Positions 43,566-53,174 of a stretch of DNA of 64,000 nucleotides are shown here, in pieces. This stretch comes from Nostoc sp. FACHB-892 (lineage in GTDB: Bacteria > Cyanobacteriota > Cyanobacteriia > Cyanobacteriales > Nostocaceae). Numbering within the stretch: position 1 is the first letter of the stretch; each line of letters begins with the position of its first letter. Position numbers and translations under genes: made by a program. The stretch covers positions 372,001-436,000 of the forward strand of contig NZ_JACJTR010000003.1 in the NCBI RefSeq assembly GCF_014698795.1. The letters run 5' to 3'. Under the pieces are notes generated by a model. That model made no database searches. It was not told the DNA's origin and saw only the letters and a list, made by a program, of their open reading frames with translations.

Positions 43566-43908
43566 TTAGCAATACTTCTAGAGATAAACCTCTATATGCA
43601 TTGCAGGACTAACGTACCACGCTGATAGTGGAGGTAGCTGTTAAATCAAATATCCCATAAAATACCCCTAGTCAATTAAGCGGATATTAGATTGATTCTA
43701 CTTTCATGGTAGTAATAAAAGAGCGCTAATCTCCACTTTTCAATTCAAAGGTTTTCATTCCCTGTTATTAGGGAAATATGCTCTTGTTCTTAACTATATA
43801 ATAAACAACATCACTAATATGCTTTCGTTATAAAATAACCCATCTCAATGGTAAAGTTATTAGTATTATTTAAAAGTTACAAGCAGTTAAGTAAACAGGG
43901 TGTACAAA
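43566..43908. other. 343-base AT-rich spacer
   Basis: Between two plus-strand genes. No RNA, repeat or ORF is recognisable. An aggg sits eight bases before the ATG of the next gene. Confidence 0.4.
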
Positions 43909-44838
43909 ATGAAAAAGCTAGCAAATAGCCTACTGAATGAAAGCACAAAATCGATTATTAGATCATCTGAAATATATCAACTTTTGTTTAATAAAATACA
44001 TTCAAGTAAGCTAGCTGTTGCAGGCAAAAAGCTTGACATTTGTGCTAATGAAATTGCTATTTATCTGCTTCAGTGTGGGAAAGGGAAATATGTATTGCGT
44101 GATAAAATTTGTCTTGAAATCGGAAGTGGATGGTTACTAACTCATTCGTTAGTCTTTTACCTTCTTGGAGCAAAAAAGGTTTATGCAACGGATGTTTACC
44201 CGTTATTACAAACCGAAAATATTTTTAAAGCTGTGTGTAAGTCTGTACATTGGAGTGTCTTAGATAGTCTATCTACATTTGAAGATCGTGAGATTATCCG
44301 CTTACGTTTAGAGAAACTGCTTTCATTAAAACAATTATCTGTAGAAGCCTTACAAGACTTAGGTATAGAATATATTGCTCCAATTGATTTGTCTCAAATA
44401 ATGCCTAGCTCAGAAAAAATAGATTTCATTTTTTCAAAATCTGTCTTAGAACATGTGCCAGTTGATGATGTTGTACCGCTATTGAAAAATCTTGTAAGTA
44501 GCCTTTCTGAAGATGGCTTTATGTTTCATCTTATTCATTTACTAGATCATAAAAATTTAAATGAAAGACCATTTGATTTTTTTGTTTATCAGCAGGCAGC
44601 TTACTCGATAGAATTACAATCAAGGTGGGGAAATCGAATTCGACGAAGCCAATGGGCGCAGATATTTTCTAACCTCAAGGATGTGGACTCTAAATTTTTA
44701 TTTGAGTGGTCATGCAAGGACAGAGAATTACCAGAAAAAATTGACCCATCTATTCAATATATAGATGAAGAAGATTTAAGAATCTCCCATATTGGTGTAC
44801 TTGGAGAATTCACATCACTTCCGAAAGTCAAGTCTTAG
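43909..44838 (+). CDS. SAM-dependent methyltransferase-like protein
   Basis: 309 residues from ATG 43909 (a GTG three codons earlier is possible). Motif I is ICLEIGSGWLLTHSLVFYLLGAKKVYATD, with acidic residue after beta-2, and the motif after beta-4 is IDFIFSKSVLEHVPVDDVVPLL, a usual class I methyltransferase layout. The substrate is not known. Notably AT-rich, and without neighbours that suggest a pathway; it may be an acquired gene. The C-terminal half (RSRWGNRIRRSQWAQIF and onward) is not family-diagnostic. Confidence 0.7.
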   Translation: MKKLANSLLNESTKSIIRSSEIYQLLFNKIHSSKLAVAGKKLDICANEIAIYLLQCGKGKYVLRDKICLEIGSGWLLTHSLVFYLLGAKKVYATDVYPLLQTENIFKAVCKSVHWSVLDSLSTFEDREIIRLRLEKLLSLKQLSVEALQDLGIEYIAPIDLSQIMPSSEKIDFIFSKSVLEHVPVDDVVPLLKNLVSSLSEDGFMFHLIHLLDHKNLNERPFDFFVYQQAAYSIELQSRWGNRIRRSQWAQIFSNLKDVDSKFLFEWSCKDRELPEKIDPSIQYIDEEDLRISHIGVLGEFTSLPKVKS

Positions 44839-44992
44839 GGAAAGAGGAGTTTTGAGTAAAAGCTTTCTCTAACCCGAATTTAGTACTTAGTGGTGCTTTT
44901 AGCCTTTTAGGTATATCACTTTGGGTAGTTAAAAGTTATAGGCAGCATAGTTAAAATTAATAATATGCTTAACAACTATCTGAATATGTAGA

Positions 44993-45769
44993 ATGCCAAC
45001 CGCTCTAATTACTGGTGCCTCTAGTGGTATTGGTGAAGCTTTTGCTCAAGAACTAGCTGCACGCAAAACAAATCTTGTACTCGTTGCTCGTTCCGAAGAT
45101 AAACTAAATCAATTAGCTAAACAACTACAAGAAGAACACAAAATTCAAGTAGACGTTATAATCAAAGACCTCACGGAATCTGATGCAGCTACTGCTGTAT
45201 TTGATGCCACTAAAGCAAAAGGATTAACCATTGACTTACTAATCAACAATGCTGGTTTTGGTTACTATGGCGACTTTGCTGAAGGGGATGGAGAAAGACA
45301 AATTAAAATTGTGCAATTAAACGTTTTAGCATTGGTAGATTTAACTCATAAATTTCTACCCTTGATGCGGCAACGTCGGTCTGGAAGTATTATTAACGTA
45401 TCCTCTATTACCGCATTTCAACCGATACCATACCTTTCTGTTTATGCTGCCACTAAAGCTTTTATTCTAAGCTTTAGTGAAGCGCTATGGGCAGAAAATC
45501 GTCAATATGGTGTCCGTGTCTTAGTCACTTGTCCAGGCCCAATAGAAACAAACTTTTTTACAGAAGCTAATTTTCCTCCAGCGCTGGCAAGCAGTACAGA
45601 TAAAGTGTATTCTTGTAAAAAAGTGGTTTGTGAATGTTTAGAGGCTTTGGAAAAAGGCTATCCAACTGTTATTAGTTCTGATACTACCACTCAAATTAGA
45701 AGCAAACTATCTCGGCTAGTACCGCGCAAACTTCTGCTAACTATGTTAGCAAAACACTTTAAAGCTTAA
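44993..45769 (+). CDS. Short-chain dehydrogenase/reductase
   Basis: 258 residues of classical SDR form. The NAD(P) motif is ALITGASSGIGEAFAQELAARK. NNAG occurs in LLINNAGFGYYG, and the catalytic Ser and YxxxK are in VSSITAFQPIPYLSVYAATKAF. The C-terminal region CPGPIETNFFTEANFP is that of the DltE-like branch. The substrate is unknown. AGA-like spacing precedes the ATG at 44993. A single gene. Confidence 0.88.
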   Translation: MPTALITGASSGIGEAFAQELAARKTNLVLVARSEDKLNQLAKQLQEEHKIQVDVIIKDLTESDAATAVFDATKAKGLTIDLLINNAGFGYYGDFAEGDGERQIKIVQLNVLALVDLTHKFLPLMRQRRSGSIINVSSITAFQPIPYLSVYAATKAFILSFSEALWAENRQYGVRVLVTCPGPIETNFFTEANFPPALASSTDKVYSCKKVVCECLEALEKGYPTVISSDTTTQIRSKLSRLVPRKLLLTMLAKHFKA

Positions 45770-45847
45770 GTATATAGTTAGGAGTTAGGAGTTTGTAGTT
45801 TAAGAAAGTGGTAAATTTTAAACTCTTAACTTTTCACTCCTCACTTA

Positions 45848-46627
45848 TTACATATATCTTGTTAATTGAACTCGGTAACGGTCTTTTTTAGTAACGGCGA
45901 TTTCCCCAACTTCTAAACGCCCTTTAGAGCGAATGGCGATTAAGTCGCCTGATTTGACTTGAGAACTAGCTTGAGTAACTTCCTTCCAATTGACGCGGAC
46001 ATCACCAGCATCAATGAAATCAACCATTTTGCTGCGAGACATACCAAAACCAGCAGATGCGATCGCATCTAACCGCAAAGAAGCCTCTACAGTAGTTAAG
46101 TCTTTTTTCTTGGGTTCCCGAACCTTTAATTCAGTTACCTCAATTCGCTGAGTTTTCACAGGAACCGATCGCACCTGTTTCAAACTCATTTCCAAAAATT
46201 CCACTAACTCTGGTGCGACAATCGCCTGCGCCCCCCGTTCTCCCAAGACAATGATATCTCCTGTTTTTTCACGAACAATTCCTGTTCCCAACATTGCGCC
46301 TAAAAAGTCACGATGAGAGGCAGTATCAAATAGGAAATTACCAGCAATTTCCACAGCGACAAGACTGACTTGAGATTGATCTAAGGGAAGTTCTGAACGA
46401 GCGATCGCTATTCTTTGGCGTTCAGCTTGCGGATATCCGCCCCACGCAACTAATTGCACTTCTGTTAATCGGTTAAACACCCGTTGAATTTCCACCAATT
46501 CTGGAGGAGATAGAAAATCAGTCAAAACTACTTCCCAAGTTTTGATGGCTTGCTCCGCTTGATCGATTACACGAGCTACACTATCTCGATTTTCAACACC
46601 TTTTAAAAGTTCTTCTCGTGGCAACAT
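45848..46627 (-). CDS. Photosystem II S4-domain protein (YlmH-type)
   Basis: 259 residues. The C-terminal S4 RNA-binding domain is TVEASLRLDAIASAGFGMSRSKMVDFIDAGDVRVNWKEV. The N-terminal two thirds (MLPREELLKGVENRDSVARV, LVAWGGYPQAERQRIAIARSELP) are typical of the cyanobacterial and plastid PSII S4-domain protein family. The role is thought to be linked to photosystem II or to translation; it is not defined in detail. It is divergent from nothing on its 5' side except the decayed genes at 46.7 kb. Confidence 0.88.
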   Translation of the reverse strand: MLPREELLKGVENRDSVARVIDQAEQAIKTWEVVLTDFLSPPELVEIQRVFNRLTEVQLVAWGGYPQAERQRIAIARSELPLDQSQVSLVAVEIAGNFLFDTASHRDFLGAMLGTGIVREKTGDIIVLGERGAQAIVAPELVEFLEMSLKQVRSVPVKTQRIEVTELKVREPKKKDLTTVEASLRLDAIASAGFGMSRSKMVDFIDAGDVRVNWKEVTQASSQVKSGDLIAIRSKGRLEVGEIAVTKKDRYRVQLTRYM

Positions 46628-46763
46628 TCTTAAAAATTATAAGTTATCAATTGAGAATTAATCTGCTATAACTATCTTGATTTTAACTTTCTCAAGCGAT
46701 TACTGACGGAGGCATTACTTAGCCGACGCGATCGCCTACGGCGGGCGCTTGCGCCATCGCGCT
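46628..46763. repeat. Spacer with a compound dispersed repeat (cgcctacggcgg type)
   Basis: At 46719-46763 the sequence reads agccgacgcgatcgcctacg then gcgggcgcttgcgccatcgc, a palindrome-rich copy of the dispersed repeat family. It abuts the integrase remnant and may mark the breakpoint that removed its 5' part. Confidence 0.55.
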
Positions 46764-46913
46764 CTGTTTGGGATTTGCGTGTTCACTGGTTGTCGAGTAT
46801 CAGAAGCACTAGCACTCCTGACGACTGATATCAAATCTGGTGCTATTACTTTTCGCAAGTCTACCACCAAAGGCAAGCATAAAACTCGGTCGGCGTTGAC
46901 TAAAAACGCATAA
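46764..46913 (+). pseudogene. Tyrosine recombinase (integrase) fragment
   Basis: The frame reads LFGICVFTGCRVSEALALLT then TDIKSGAITFRKSTTKGKHK and ends TRSALTKNA. FTGCRVSEALAL is the box I region of tyrosine recombinases (catalytic Arg in CRVSE) and the KSTTKGK motif fits the beta-hairpin part that follows. Only about 49 codons survive; the 5' end is cut by a dispersed repeat and the C-terminal His/Tyr part is missing. It is a relic of an integrated element. Confidence 0.6.
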
Positions 46914-46916
46914 CCT

Positions 46917-47394
46917 ATGTCTATCGGGACTTTCGGCAATATCTATTCAGATGAGTTAATTACAGCCACTGAGTTGAATCGTCAGCCTGGGCGAATTTTG
47001 GACAAAGCTTTAGAACGTCCAGTGACAATTACTCGCAACGATCAGTCTTTTGCCTTGTTGCGCCGAGAGGAGTGACTTTTCTCGTAAAGGCAGCATTTTG
47101 AGGCATTAACTGTCGCCTTCTCTTTGTTACTGGGAAAGAAAATCGGTTTTGAACATCCTTATGGATGGCTGAGTGTGTTTGAAGAAAGATGATCTGCAAG
47201 ACTTTATCAAGGAACTGAGTGAGGCTTTTCGGTTGATAGATTCCTCAACTACAGCATGGGAGATAATTGACGCGATCATCCATGAATGGCATGAGAGTGC
47301 CGTAGCGATCGCTAGTCCTGAACTGGCAGATGCTTTTAGTGCCGAGACTGATGAAGTACCATTAAAGCCGCCATCTACTCAAAGTGCTGTTTAA
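46917..47394 (+). pseudogene. Decayed Phd/YefM-type antitoxin-like gene
   Basis: The first frame (46917-47075) codes for a 52-residue peptide containing ELNRQPGRILDKALERPVTI and TRNDQSFALLRREE, the pattern of Phd/YefM antitoxins. After the TGA at 47073 the reading continues, with frame changes: FLVKAA in another frame, then HFEALTVAFSLLLGKKIGFE and HPYGWLSVF in the first frame. From about 47173 (GTG) a further frame gives KKDDLQDFIKELSEAFRL to the end at 47392. The pieces look like one ~155-residue protein broken by at least two frameshifts and a stop. No toxin gene is recognisable. The last piece, 73 residues, might be expressed alone. Confidence 0.55.
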
Positions 47395-47537
47395 ATGAGA
47401 GTATGTCAGACAACCAAGACCCTTAAAAGCCTCTCTACTTGTGATTTATTTCTTGTAATTACCGCTTGTGCCACTTCCAAAGAACAAGGAAGTAGCTCAA
47501 GCCTCTGTGTTGTAATGTGTAAACTATGATTCATTTA

Positions 47538-48044
47538 TTACACGTTACCTGTGTCAGCATAACCTTGGATATTTTCTGGATCAAACTGACGTAATATTCG
47601 GGTTGCTTGTCGAGTGAGAGTTTCAGAACCTTGAACGGCAACCAAGTATTTACCTGCATCTAAGCGGTTGCGATAAGGTAAAGCATCACCACTACCAAAG
47701 AGTAAACCGACTCCGCCACCAACAAATACACCACCCATAGCACCACTAGCAGCACCCAATAGTCCGCCAACGATGTGATTACCAACCTCACCCGCCCAGG
47801 CAAAAGTATTTAAACCAGTGATCAGGCTAAATGTAAAACCTGCAAAAAAGCCAAACGGTATCAGCCAGGTTGCCATCAGTTGTGCTTGCTTTTTGGCTTG
47901 GTCTTTAGGGTCAATTAAGCCAAACTCGTCAGCCGTTTTATACCCCTTCCCGAGGATGGTACTGTTTATGCCTTCTTCTTCTAAAGCTAAGTAAGCAGCT
48001 TCGGCTTGAATGCGGTCTGGTAATACGGCAACAAGGTAATTCAT
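47538..48044 (-). CDS. Membrane protein with glycine-rich hairpin
   Basis: 168 residues. The N-terminal ~40 residues (MNYLVAVLPDRIQAEAAYLALEEEGI) form a ferredoxin-like/DUF-type domain as in general stress protein 17M-like proteins, which is repeated in outline at the C terminus (KYLVAVQGSETLTRQATRILRQF). In between are two hydrophobic stretches (LIPFGFFAGFTFSLITGL, and a Gly-rich GGLLGAASGAMGGVFVGGGVGLLFG), which could insert in the membrane. A cyanobacterial conserved protein without known function. The reading frame ends before heptamer repeats. Confidence 0.7.
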   Translation of the reverse strand: MNYLVAVLPDRIQAEAAYLALEEEGINSTILGKGYKTADEFGLIDPKDQAKKQAQLMATWLIPFGFFAGFTFSLITGLNTFAWAGEVGNHIVGGLLGAASGAMGGVFVGGGVGLLFGSGDALPYRNRLDAGKYLVAVQGSETLTRQATRILRQFDPENIQGYADTGNV

Positions 48045-48099
48045 TAATTTTACAATTTGTCTAATAGAAGTTTTGCCTTAATTACAGCGTATCAGTCTT

Positions 48100-48303
48100 G
48101 GTAGAATCAATCTTGCATTGGGTAGGAGTTAAGAGTTAGAAGTTAGGAGTTAGGAGTTTGCAAAGGCTTTGATTTTTACTCCCCAACGCTAGCGAGGAAG
48201 GGGTTGGAGTTAGGCTTGTATTGAATTCAACTACAAACCACATAGGCGTAGCCCGCCGTAAGTATCGCACAAGTTAAGCAGAAGTTAAATATACATCGGC
48301 TGA
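48100..48303. repeat. Short tandem repeats and a dispersed repeat
   Basis: Heptamers of the form gttagga/gaagtta around 48119-48160, and the dispersed repeat aggcgtagcccgccgtaagt near 48244. They occupy the spacer between two minus-strand genes. Confidence 0.55.
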
Positions 48304-48681
48304 TCACTTAAGCAAATCTAGTGGCTCACAAAAATTGTTCACGCCTTGCTTGAGGACATATATCAAAACTGGTGTTGCCAAAATTTTAGGAAACGTCGGC
48401 ATTGCTTTTAGATGTTCCATCATCTTTTGAGGTGAAGTATTAAGCAAATCTTCTCGATATTCTTGTTCGCAAATGACCACACGCCATTTTCTAGCCAAGG
48501 CATCTAACCACTCGGAATTTGCTCTTTCTGGTTGCTGTCCTGCCCGGATAGCTAGCGTCATCGCTGCATCTTCTAAATCTCCATCACAGTCTTCAATCAC
48601 ATCTAGCGCTTCCATATCGCTAGGATCATCTGCCAATTGAGAGCGAAACTGTGCAATTTCTTGAGATGTTACTTTAGTCAT
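48304..48681 (-). CDS. Conserved protein of unknown function
   Basis: 125 residues from ATG 48681 (MTKVTSQEIAQFRSQLADDPS). An in-frame extension to 48729 is only translated dispersed repeat. The protein is acidic and helical (DMEALDVIEDCDGDLEDAAMTLAIRAGQQPE), and ends in FPKILATPVLIYVLKQGVNNFCEPLDLL, possibly a membrane-contacting helix. I do not recognise a family. It lies between the 47.5 kb membrane protein and hgdD on the same strand. Confidence 0.6.
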   Translation of the reverse strand: MTKVTSQEIAQFRSQLADDPSDMEALDVIEDCDGDLEDAAMTLAIRAGQQPERANSEWLDALARKWRVVICEQEYREDLLNTSPQKMMEHLKAMPTFPKILATPVLIYVLKQGVNNFCEPLDLLK

Positions 48682-48694
48682 AAGTCTTTGACAA

Positions 48695-48724
48695 GGCGAG
48701 CGATGCCTACGGCGGTAAACTACG
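48695..48724. repeat. Small dispersed repeat before the 48.3 kb gene
   Basis: The sequence ggcgagcgatgcctacggcg and following bases is the reverse complement of the gcgtaggcgtagcc family. It overlaps the leader of the minus-strand gene starting at 48681. Confidence 0.6.
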
Positions 48725-48859
48725 AACACTCAGTTATGCTACATCATTTCACAAAATTGCTGTTACAAATACGTTTTTTACCAAAAAGTCTCATTCTTCA
48801 ATGTAATTATTGAAAAATGAGACTTTTAAAATTTTTAATTGAGAGATGAGTCAGCAGTA

Positions 48860-51055
48860 CTAGCGTAGTCCTCTGAGGGTAACAGACCGTTGTAACTGGG
48901 CTAAAGCGCGGTTGTAATCCAAAATTGCTGTGACTCGATTACCTTCAGCTCTTGTGAGGTCGTTTTCAGAGTTAATGACATCAGTTTGAGTGCCTACACC
49001 AGCTTGGAATCGCAAACGCGCTAAACGTAGAGCTTCCCTTGCTTGTTCTAAAGCGGTATTAGCGGTTTGAACATTCTCCAAACTAGATTGCTGGGTAGAA
49101 AAAGCTTGTTCTACCTGAAAGCGAATTTGGTTGCGCTGTTCGGCAAATTGAGTTTCTGCGATCGCAATATTAGCTCTGGATTGATTTGCTCTTGCTCTTG
49201 CGGCTCCTCCATCATACAAATTTAGGCTTGCCCTAACTCCCAATGAATAACCATCAGTAACGCTGACACCATCATCGAACTGATCTAGTAGGCTGTAGTT
49301 GGCTACCAAACTAACTTGAGGGCCTAGCTCCGCAAGGGCCTGCCTACGCTGTTGTTCACTGATATTGCGTTGTGCCAAAAACTGTTGCAGTTCGGGACGA
49401 TTTTGAAAAGCCAGCACAATACTTTGTTCTAGCGTTTCGTTCCAAAGACCAGCTAATTGTACAGGGTCAGCCGCACTGATATTTACCGCCTGCGGCAAAC
49501 TCAACCGAGTTGCTAAACGACGACGGGCAATTAACTGCTGGGATCTAGCAAGAGTTAGGTCTTGTTGGGCATTTGCTAAATTCACCTGAGAACGCAGCAC
49601 ATCGAACCGCGTACCAACCCCAGCTCGCTCTAAAGCTTCTGCATCACGCAAACTAGCCTCGGAGTTCTGCACAGCCGACTGGGCAATGCGTACTTGTTCA
49701 TCTGCTTGTTGCAGATTGTAGTATTCAGTAGCAACATTCAGGCGGATTTCTTCAGACCGAGTTTCTACAGCCAACTCATTAAAACGCACCTGTTCTTCGG
49801 CCGCTCTGATGTTAGCTTGTACTCTCCCAGAGGTGTAGATGTTATACGAGAGTTGTGCTTGACCGGAAAAAGATGTACTAGCTTCATCTCCTGGCTGTGG
49901 TATACCCGTCTGTTGTTCTCTTTGTTCCAACTGAAGCTGATTTCCAGCAGACTGACTGCGAGTAATATCCGTACTAACACCAAGAGTGGGTAATAAGGCC
50001 GCTTGCGCCTCACGTAGAGCCGCTCGATTGCGTTCTAGCTCCAATAGAGACACTTGTAAATCCCGATTATTACGCCGTGCTAGCTCCAGAGCCTGTGCCA
50101 AAGTAATCGGCTGATTTCCCTGAAGTCTCACTTCCTCTGGTTTGGTGGGAAACTGCAAGGGATTTGAACTGGGAATAAGGTTCTCTGGAATTTGTACTGG
50201 CCCTGACGGCACAGGAGTTACGGTTCTCGGTACAGTGGGAGATTGGACTGAATCCTCTGGTACAGGAGTTACGGTTTCCGGCACAGTCGGAGTTAAGGTC
50301 GAATCTGGTAGAATCGGGCTATTACTCTGAGCGACGCGGGAGCCACCAGCATTTTGTTGTAAACAGGTGCTAGAGGTCAGTAGCAAAGTAGCTGAGGAAT
50401 CAGTTTTGCTTTTCCCCAATTCCTGTGGACATCTTTGCGCTGACAACAGTTTCGCCGATCCTACACCTGTAGCTGAAGTTTGTAAAAATGTTTGCAACTG
50501 AGTAACAGTATTTACCTTTTGAACCACTGGCTGCTGTGCAGAAGACAGGGGCAAAATTTCTTTTTGAACAGAAGAAGGTTTTGAAGTGTAGTTGGGAACT
50601 ACTATCCTGTTTGATTCCTGCCCATAAACGTTTGAATTACTGTTTTTTTGGTTATTTTGAGCAGAACGGCTGACATCTAGCTGCTGGGAAGCATTAGAGG
50701 TAGGTGTCAAACTGAAAAGTTTACTTTCATGTTTCTTAAGTACTTGTTTTATTGGCACAACAGTATTTTCAGCCGTAAACACTGGAACACTGTTGTTACT
50801 TAAAGGCTTCATACTAAGTTTGGTGAAACCGAAAGCAGGTACTAGGTTTGGAATACTAACATCTGCACCGTTATGCAGTTGCGTATTCATGATGTCCACA
50901 ACCAAGCCTTGACCATAAGTTGAAGTCAAAACATTAGGAGAAGACGCCAGCTGTACCCCAGTTAGTTTTACAGTACCAGCCCAAGCAGGCTGAGTTGTTA
51001 AGACCGCTGCCGTCACACCAGGCAATAAGCTATGGAATAATTGCTGTCCTTTCAC
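48860..51055 (-). CDS. hgdD: TolC-type outer-membrane efflux protein (HgdD)
   Basis: 731 residues from a GTG at 51055 (MKGQQLFHSLLPGVTAAVLTTQPAWA; GTG 51067 is in frame). A signal peptide is followed by an AMIN-like segment (GTVKLTGVQLASSP) and a Ser/Gln/Pro-rich linker (to ~residue 310). The TolC domain (ITLAQALELARRNNRDLQVS onward) has paired coiled-coil helices and four-strand repeats, with the second repeat from FGERQ-like VNSENDLTRAEGNRVTAI. HgdD in Anabaena exports the heterocyst glycolipids with DevBCA. In Anabaena the TolC gene also follows kaiC directly, which supports orthology. It follows kaiC by about 100 bases and may be co-transcribed. Confidence 0.85.
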   Translation of the reverse strand: MKGQQLFHSLLPGVTAAVLTTQPAWAGTVKLTGVQLASSPNVLTSTYGQGLVVDIMNTQLHNGADVSIPNLVPAFGFTKLSMKPLSNNSVPVFTAENTVVPIKQVLKKHESKLFSLTPTSNASQQLDVSRSAQNNQKNSNSNVYGQESNRIVVPNYTSKPSSVQKEILPLSSAQQPVVQKVNTVTQLQTFLQTSATGVGSAKLLSAQRCPQELGKSKTDSSATLLLTSSTCLQQNAGGSRVAQSNSPILPDSTLTPTVPETVTPVPEDSVQSPTVPRTVTPVPSGPVQIPENLIPSSNPLQFPTKPEEVRLQGNQPITLAQALELARRNNRDLQVSLLELERNRAALREAQAALLPTLGVSTDITRSQSAGNQLQLEQREQQTGIPQPGDEASTSFSGQAQLSYNIYTSGRVQANIRAAEEQVRFNELAVETRSEEIRLNVATEYYNLQQADEQVRIAQSAVQNSEASLRDAEALERAGVGTRFDVLRSQVNLANAQQDLTLARSQQLIARRRLATRLSLPQAVNISAADPVQLAGLWNETLEQSIVLAFQNRPELQQFLAQRNISEQQRRQALAELGPQVSLVANYSLLDQFDDGVSVTDGYSLGVRASLNLYDGGAARARANQSRANIAIAETQFAEQRNQIRFQVEQAFSTQQSSLENVQTANTALEQAREALRLARLRFQAGVGTQTDVINSENDLTRAEGNRVTAILDYNRALAQLQRSVTLRGLR

Positions 51056-51158
51056 CGCATCCCTCACACGAAAATCAATCTAGCGGCAGAAAACCTTTCT
51101 TCACCACAGAATATAGCACGATACTAAATTTAGGAAAGAATATACTACGATACTAAAT

Positions 51159-52721
51159 TTAGGGTTCGGAACTCTGTTTGTCTTCAAAACGTCTAACAAT
51201 GCGAGAAAGTTCCGCCTTTTCATCGATATTAACGCGAGTAGGAGCACCGCTGATAATCCGTTCGTAGTTTCGGAAAGAATCTTTGATATCTGGGCCATCC
51301 GCAGTGATATTATACTCTCTAATGCCCTTATCATGCCAAGACCCGCGCATTTTAAATACGTTAATTGCCCGCGACATTTCTCCACGAATTTCTACGTACT
51401 GTAACATTAGAATTGTATCGGTAATCGTGGAAATATGAGAGTCAGTAATTGAATGCGCTCCCAGAAATTGGTCAGTTGTGTTGGTAAAGAAACCAGTAAT
51501 TTCTTCTTGTTTAGCATAACCCGTCACACCAATTACAAACTGCCGAAATGCGTTATTGCTCACTCCTCTAGCTAATGCTGATAGGGAGTCAATGGCGATG
51601 CGAGCTGGTTTGAAGATAGCAATTTCTGATTTTATAATTTGTAAGTGGTCTTCTAAACCAGTTGATTCGGGATAGGTACAAATTATTTTGAGTAAACCTT
51701 GATGTTCTAACTCTTCAAAATCAATTCCCCAAGAGGAAGCATTACGAGATAGTTGGGCGCGTGATTCTTCGTAAGCAAATAATATTGCCTGTTCTCCATT
51801 GAGGCAGCCATCTTGAATAAACTTACTTACTAACAGGGTTTTACCAGTACCTGTAGCCCCTGTTGCCAAAATAATCGAATCTTTAAAGAAACCACCACCA
51901 CACATTTCATCTAAGATTTTAACGCCAGAAGATACCCTGACATTAGAAGAGCGTTGAGTCAAGCGCATTGCTCCCAGTGGGAATATGTTAATCCCTTCAT
52001 TAGTAATCGTGAAAGGATACTCGCCTTTCATATGAGTTGTGCCACGCAACTTGAGAATTTCAGTTGTACGACGGCGGCGTTCTCCTTCTAAAACGTTGCG
52101 AACGATTACTACATTATCGGAAACAAATTCTTCCACTCCGAAAGAGGCAACGGGGCCATATTCTTCGCTACGTTCAGTTGTGATAATAGTTGTGACATTC
52201 AGTAGTTTTAGACGTGCTACTAGGCGGAAAATCTCGCGCCGGACTACTCCCATCGCTTCATACTGCTGAAATACTGCTGTTATTGAGTCGATTGAAACTC
52301 GTTTAGCTTTGTACTTGCGAATAGCATATTGCAATCGCTCAATTAGTGCAGATAAGTCAAAATTACCAACGATATCCTGACCTTCAGGATCGGGAGATGC
52401 ATCGAGAATAAATAATTTACCTTCCTCGATTAGGCGTGGCAGGTTCCACCCAAAAACATGAGCATTTTTAATAATATCACTGGGTGATTCTTCAAAAGTA
52501 ACAAATACTCCTGCTTCGTCAAAGTAGGTAATTCCGTTATAGAGAAACTGAAGAGAGAATAAAGTTTTGCCTGTACCTGAAGTGCCGCTAATTAAGGTAG
52601 TTCTACCAACTGGTAAACCACCATGACTAATATCGTCAAACCCCTCGATCATCGTGCGAATTTTTTCTACGCCCCTAATTTTCGGTGTGTTTTTTGATGT
52701 TACTTGCTCGTTTTCACTCAT
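51159..52721 (-). CDS. kaiC: Circadian clock protein KaiC
   Basis: 520 residues with the two RecA-like halves of KaiC. CI: Walker A GTSGTGKT (46-53), followed by the catalytic glutamates of the family; CII: Walker A GATGTGKT. The two auto-phosphorylation residues are Ser431 and Thr432 (SHISTITDT), at the same numbers as in Synechococcus. The C-terminal A-loop/KaiA-binding tail is ISGAPTRVNIDEKAELSRIVRRF. KaiC is the hexameric ATPase, kinase and phosphatase of the oscillator. It has its own 138-base gap to kaiB and is followed by hgdD after 91-103 bases. Confidence 0.97.
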   Translation of the reverse strand: MSENEQVTSKNTPKIRGVEKIRTMIEGFDDISHGGLPVGRTTLISGTSGTGKTLFSLQFLYNGITYFDEAGVFVTFEESPSDIIKNAHVFGWNLPRLIEEGKLFILDASPDPEGQDIVGNFDLSALIERLQYAIRKYKAKRVSIDSITAVFQQYEAMGVVRREIFRLVARLKLLNVTTIITTERSEEYGPVASFGVEEFVSDNVVIVRNVLEGERRRRTTEILKLRGTTHMKGEYPFTITNEGINIFPLGAMRLTQRSSNVRVSSGVKILDEMCGGGFFKDSIILATGATGTGKTLLVSKFIQDGCLNGEQAILFAYEESRAQLSRNASSWGIDFEELEHQGLLKIICTYPESTGLEDHLQIIKSEIAIFKPARIAIDSLSALARGVSNNAFRQFVIGVTGYAKQEEITGFFTNTTDQFLGAHSITDSHISTITDTILMLQYVEIRGEMSRAINVFKMRGSWHDKGIREYNITADGPDIKDSFRNYERIISGAPTRVNIDEKAELSRIVRRFEDKQSSEP

Positions 52722-52859
52722 TGCTTGATAACAAAAGGGTTATTAAAGACTGTTTTTTACTAAATTTTAGACTCTATTTTTTCTAGACTATTTCTCAAAA
52801 TAGCTCGCCTACACAGTTAAAACTTATTTTATAAATGGTATTTTGCATCATTAATGATT

Positions 52860-53174
52860 CTACTCTTCAAAATCTCCTTCACTTAGTTCTTCATAGAGCA
52901 AATCTAATCCAATCAATACTCTTTCCCTATCTGAAAGATCCCCGATAATTTTGCGAACTGGTGGAGGCAAAATTTTAGATAATGTTGGTGTTGCCAATAT
53001 TTTATCTTCTTCTGCCAGTTGTGGGCTTTTCAGTACATCAATTACTTTTAAAGCATAAACACCTTTAAACTCCTGTTCTAAAATATTTTTGAGTGTTTTT
53101 AATGCCCGAACTGAATTAGGAGTATTACCTGCTACGTAAAGCTTGAGAACGTAGGTTTTTCTGGCTTTATTCAT
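52860..53174 (-). CDS. kaiB: Circadian clock protein KaiB
   Basis: 104 residues from the ATG 53174 ([28 protein letters not shown]). The longer in-frame extension to 53282 is not conserved and is dismissed. KaiB is the fold-switching thioredoxin-like protein that binds phosphorylated KaiC and sequesters KaiA. The typical [22 protein letters not shown] block is intact, and the acidic tail ([12 protein letters not shown]) is present. The kaiA-kaiB gap is 314 bases, larger than in many operons, so kaiBC may have their own promoter. Confidence 0.96.
   Translation of the reverse strand: MNKARKTYVLKLYVAGNTPNSVRALKTLKNILEQEFKGVYALKVIDVLKSPQLAEEDKILATPTLSKILPPPVRKIIGDLSDRERVLIGLDLLYEELSEGDFEE

Noticed and set aside
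46736..46939. 67-codon minus-strand ORF
   Set aside because: It lies opposite the integrase remnant, which has a recognisable motif on the plus strand.
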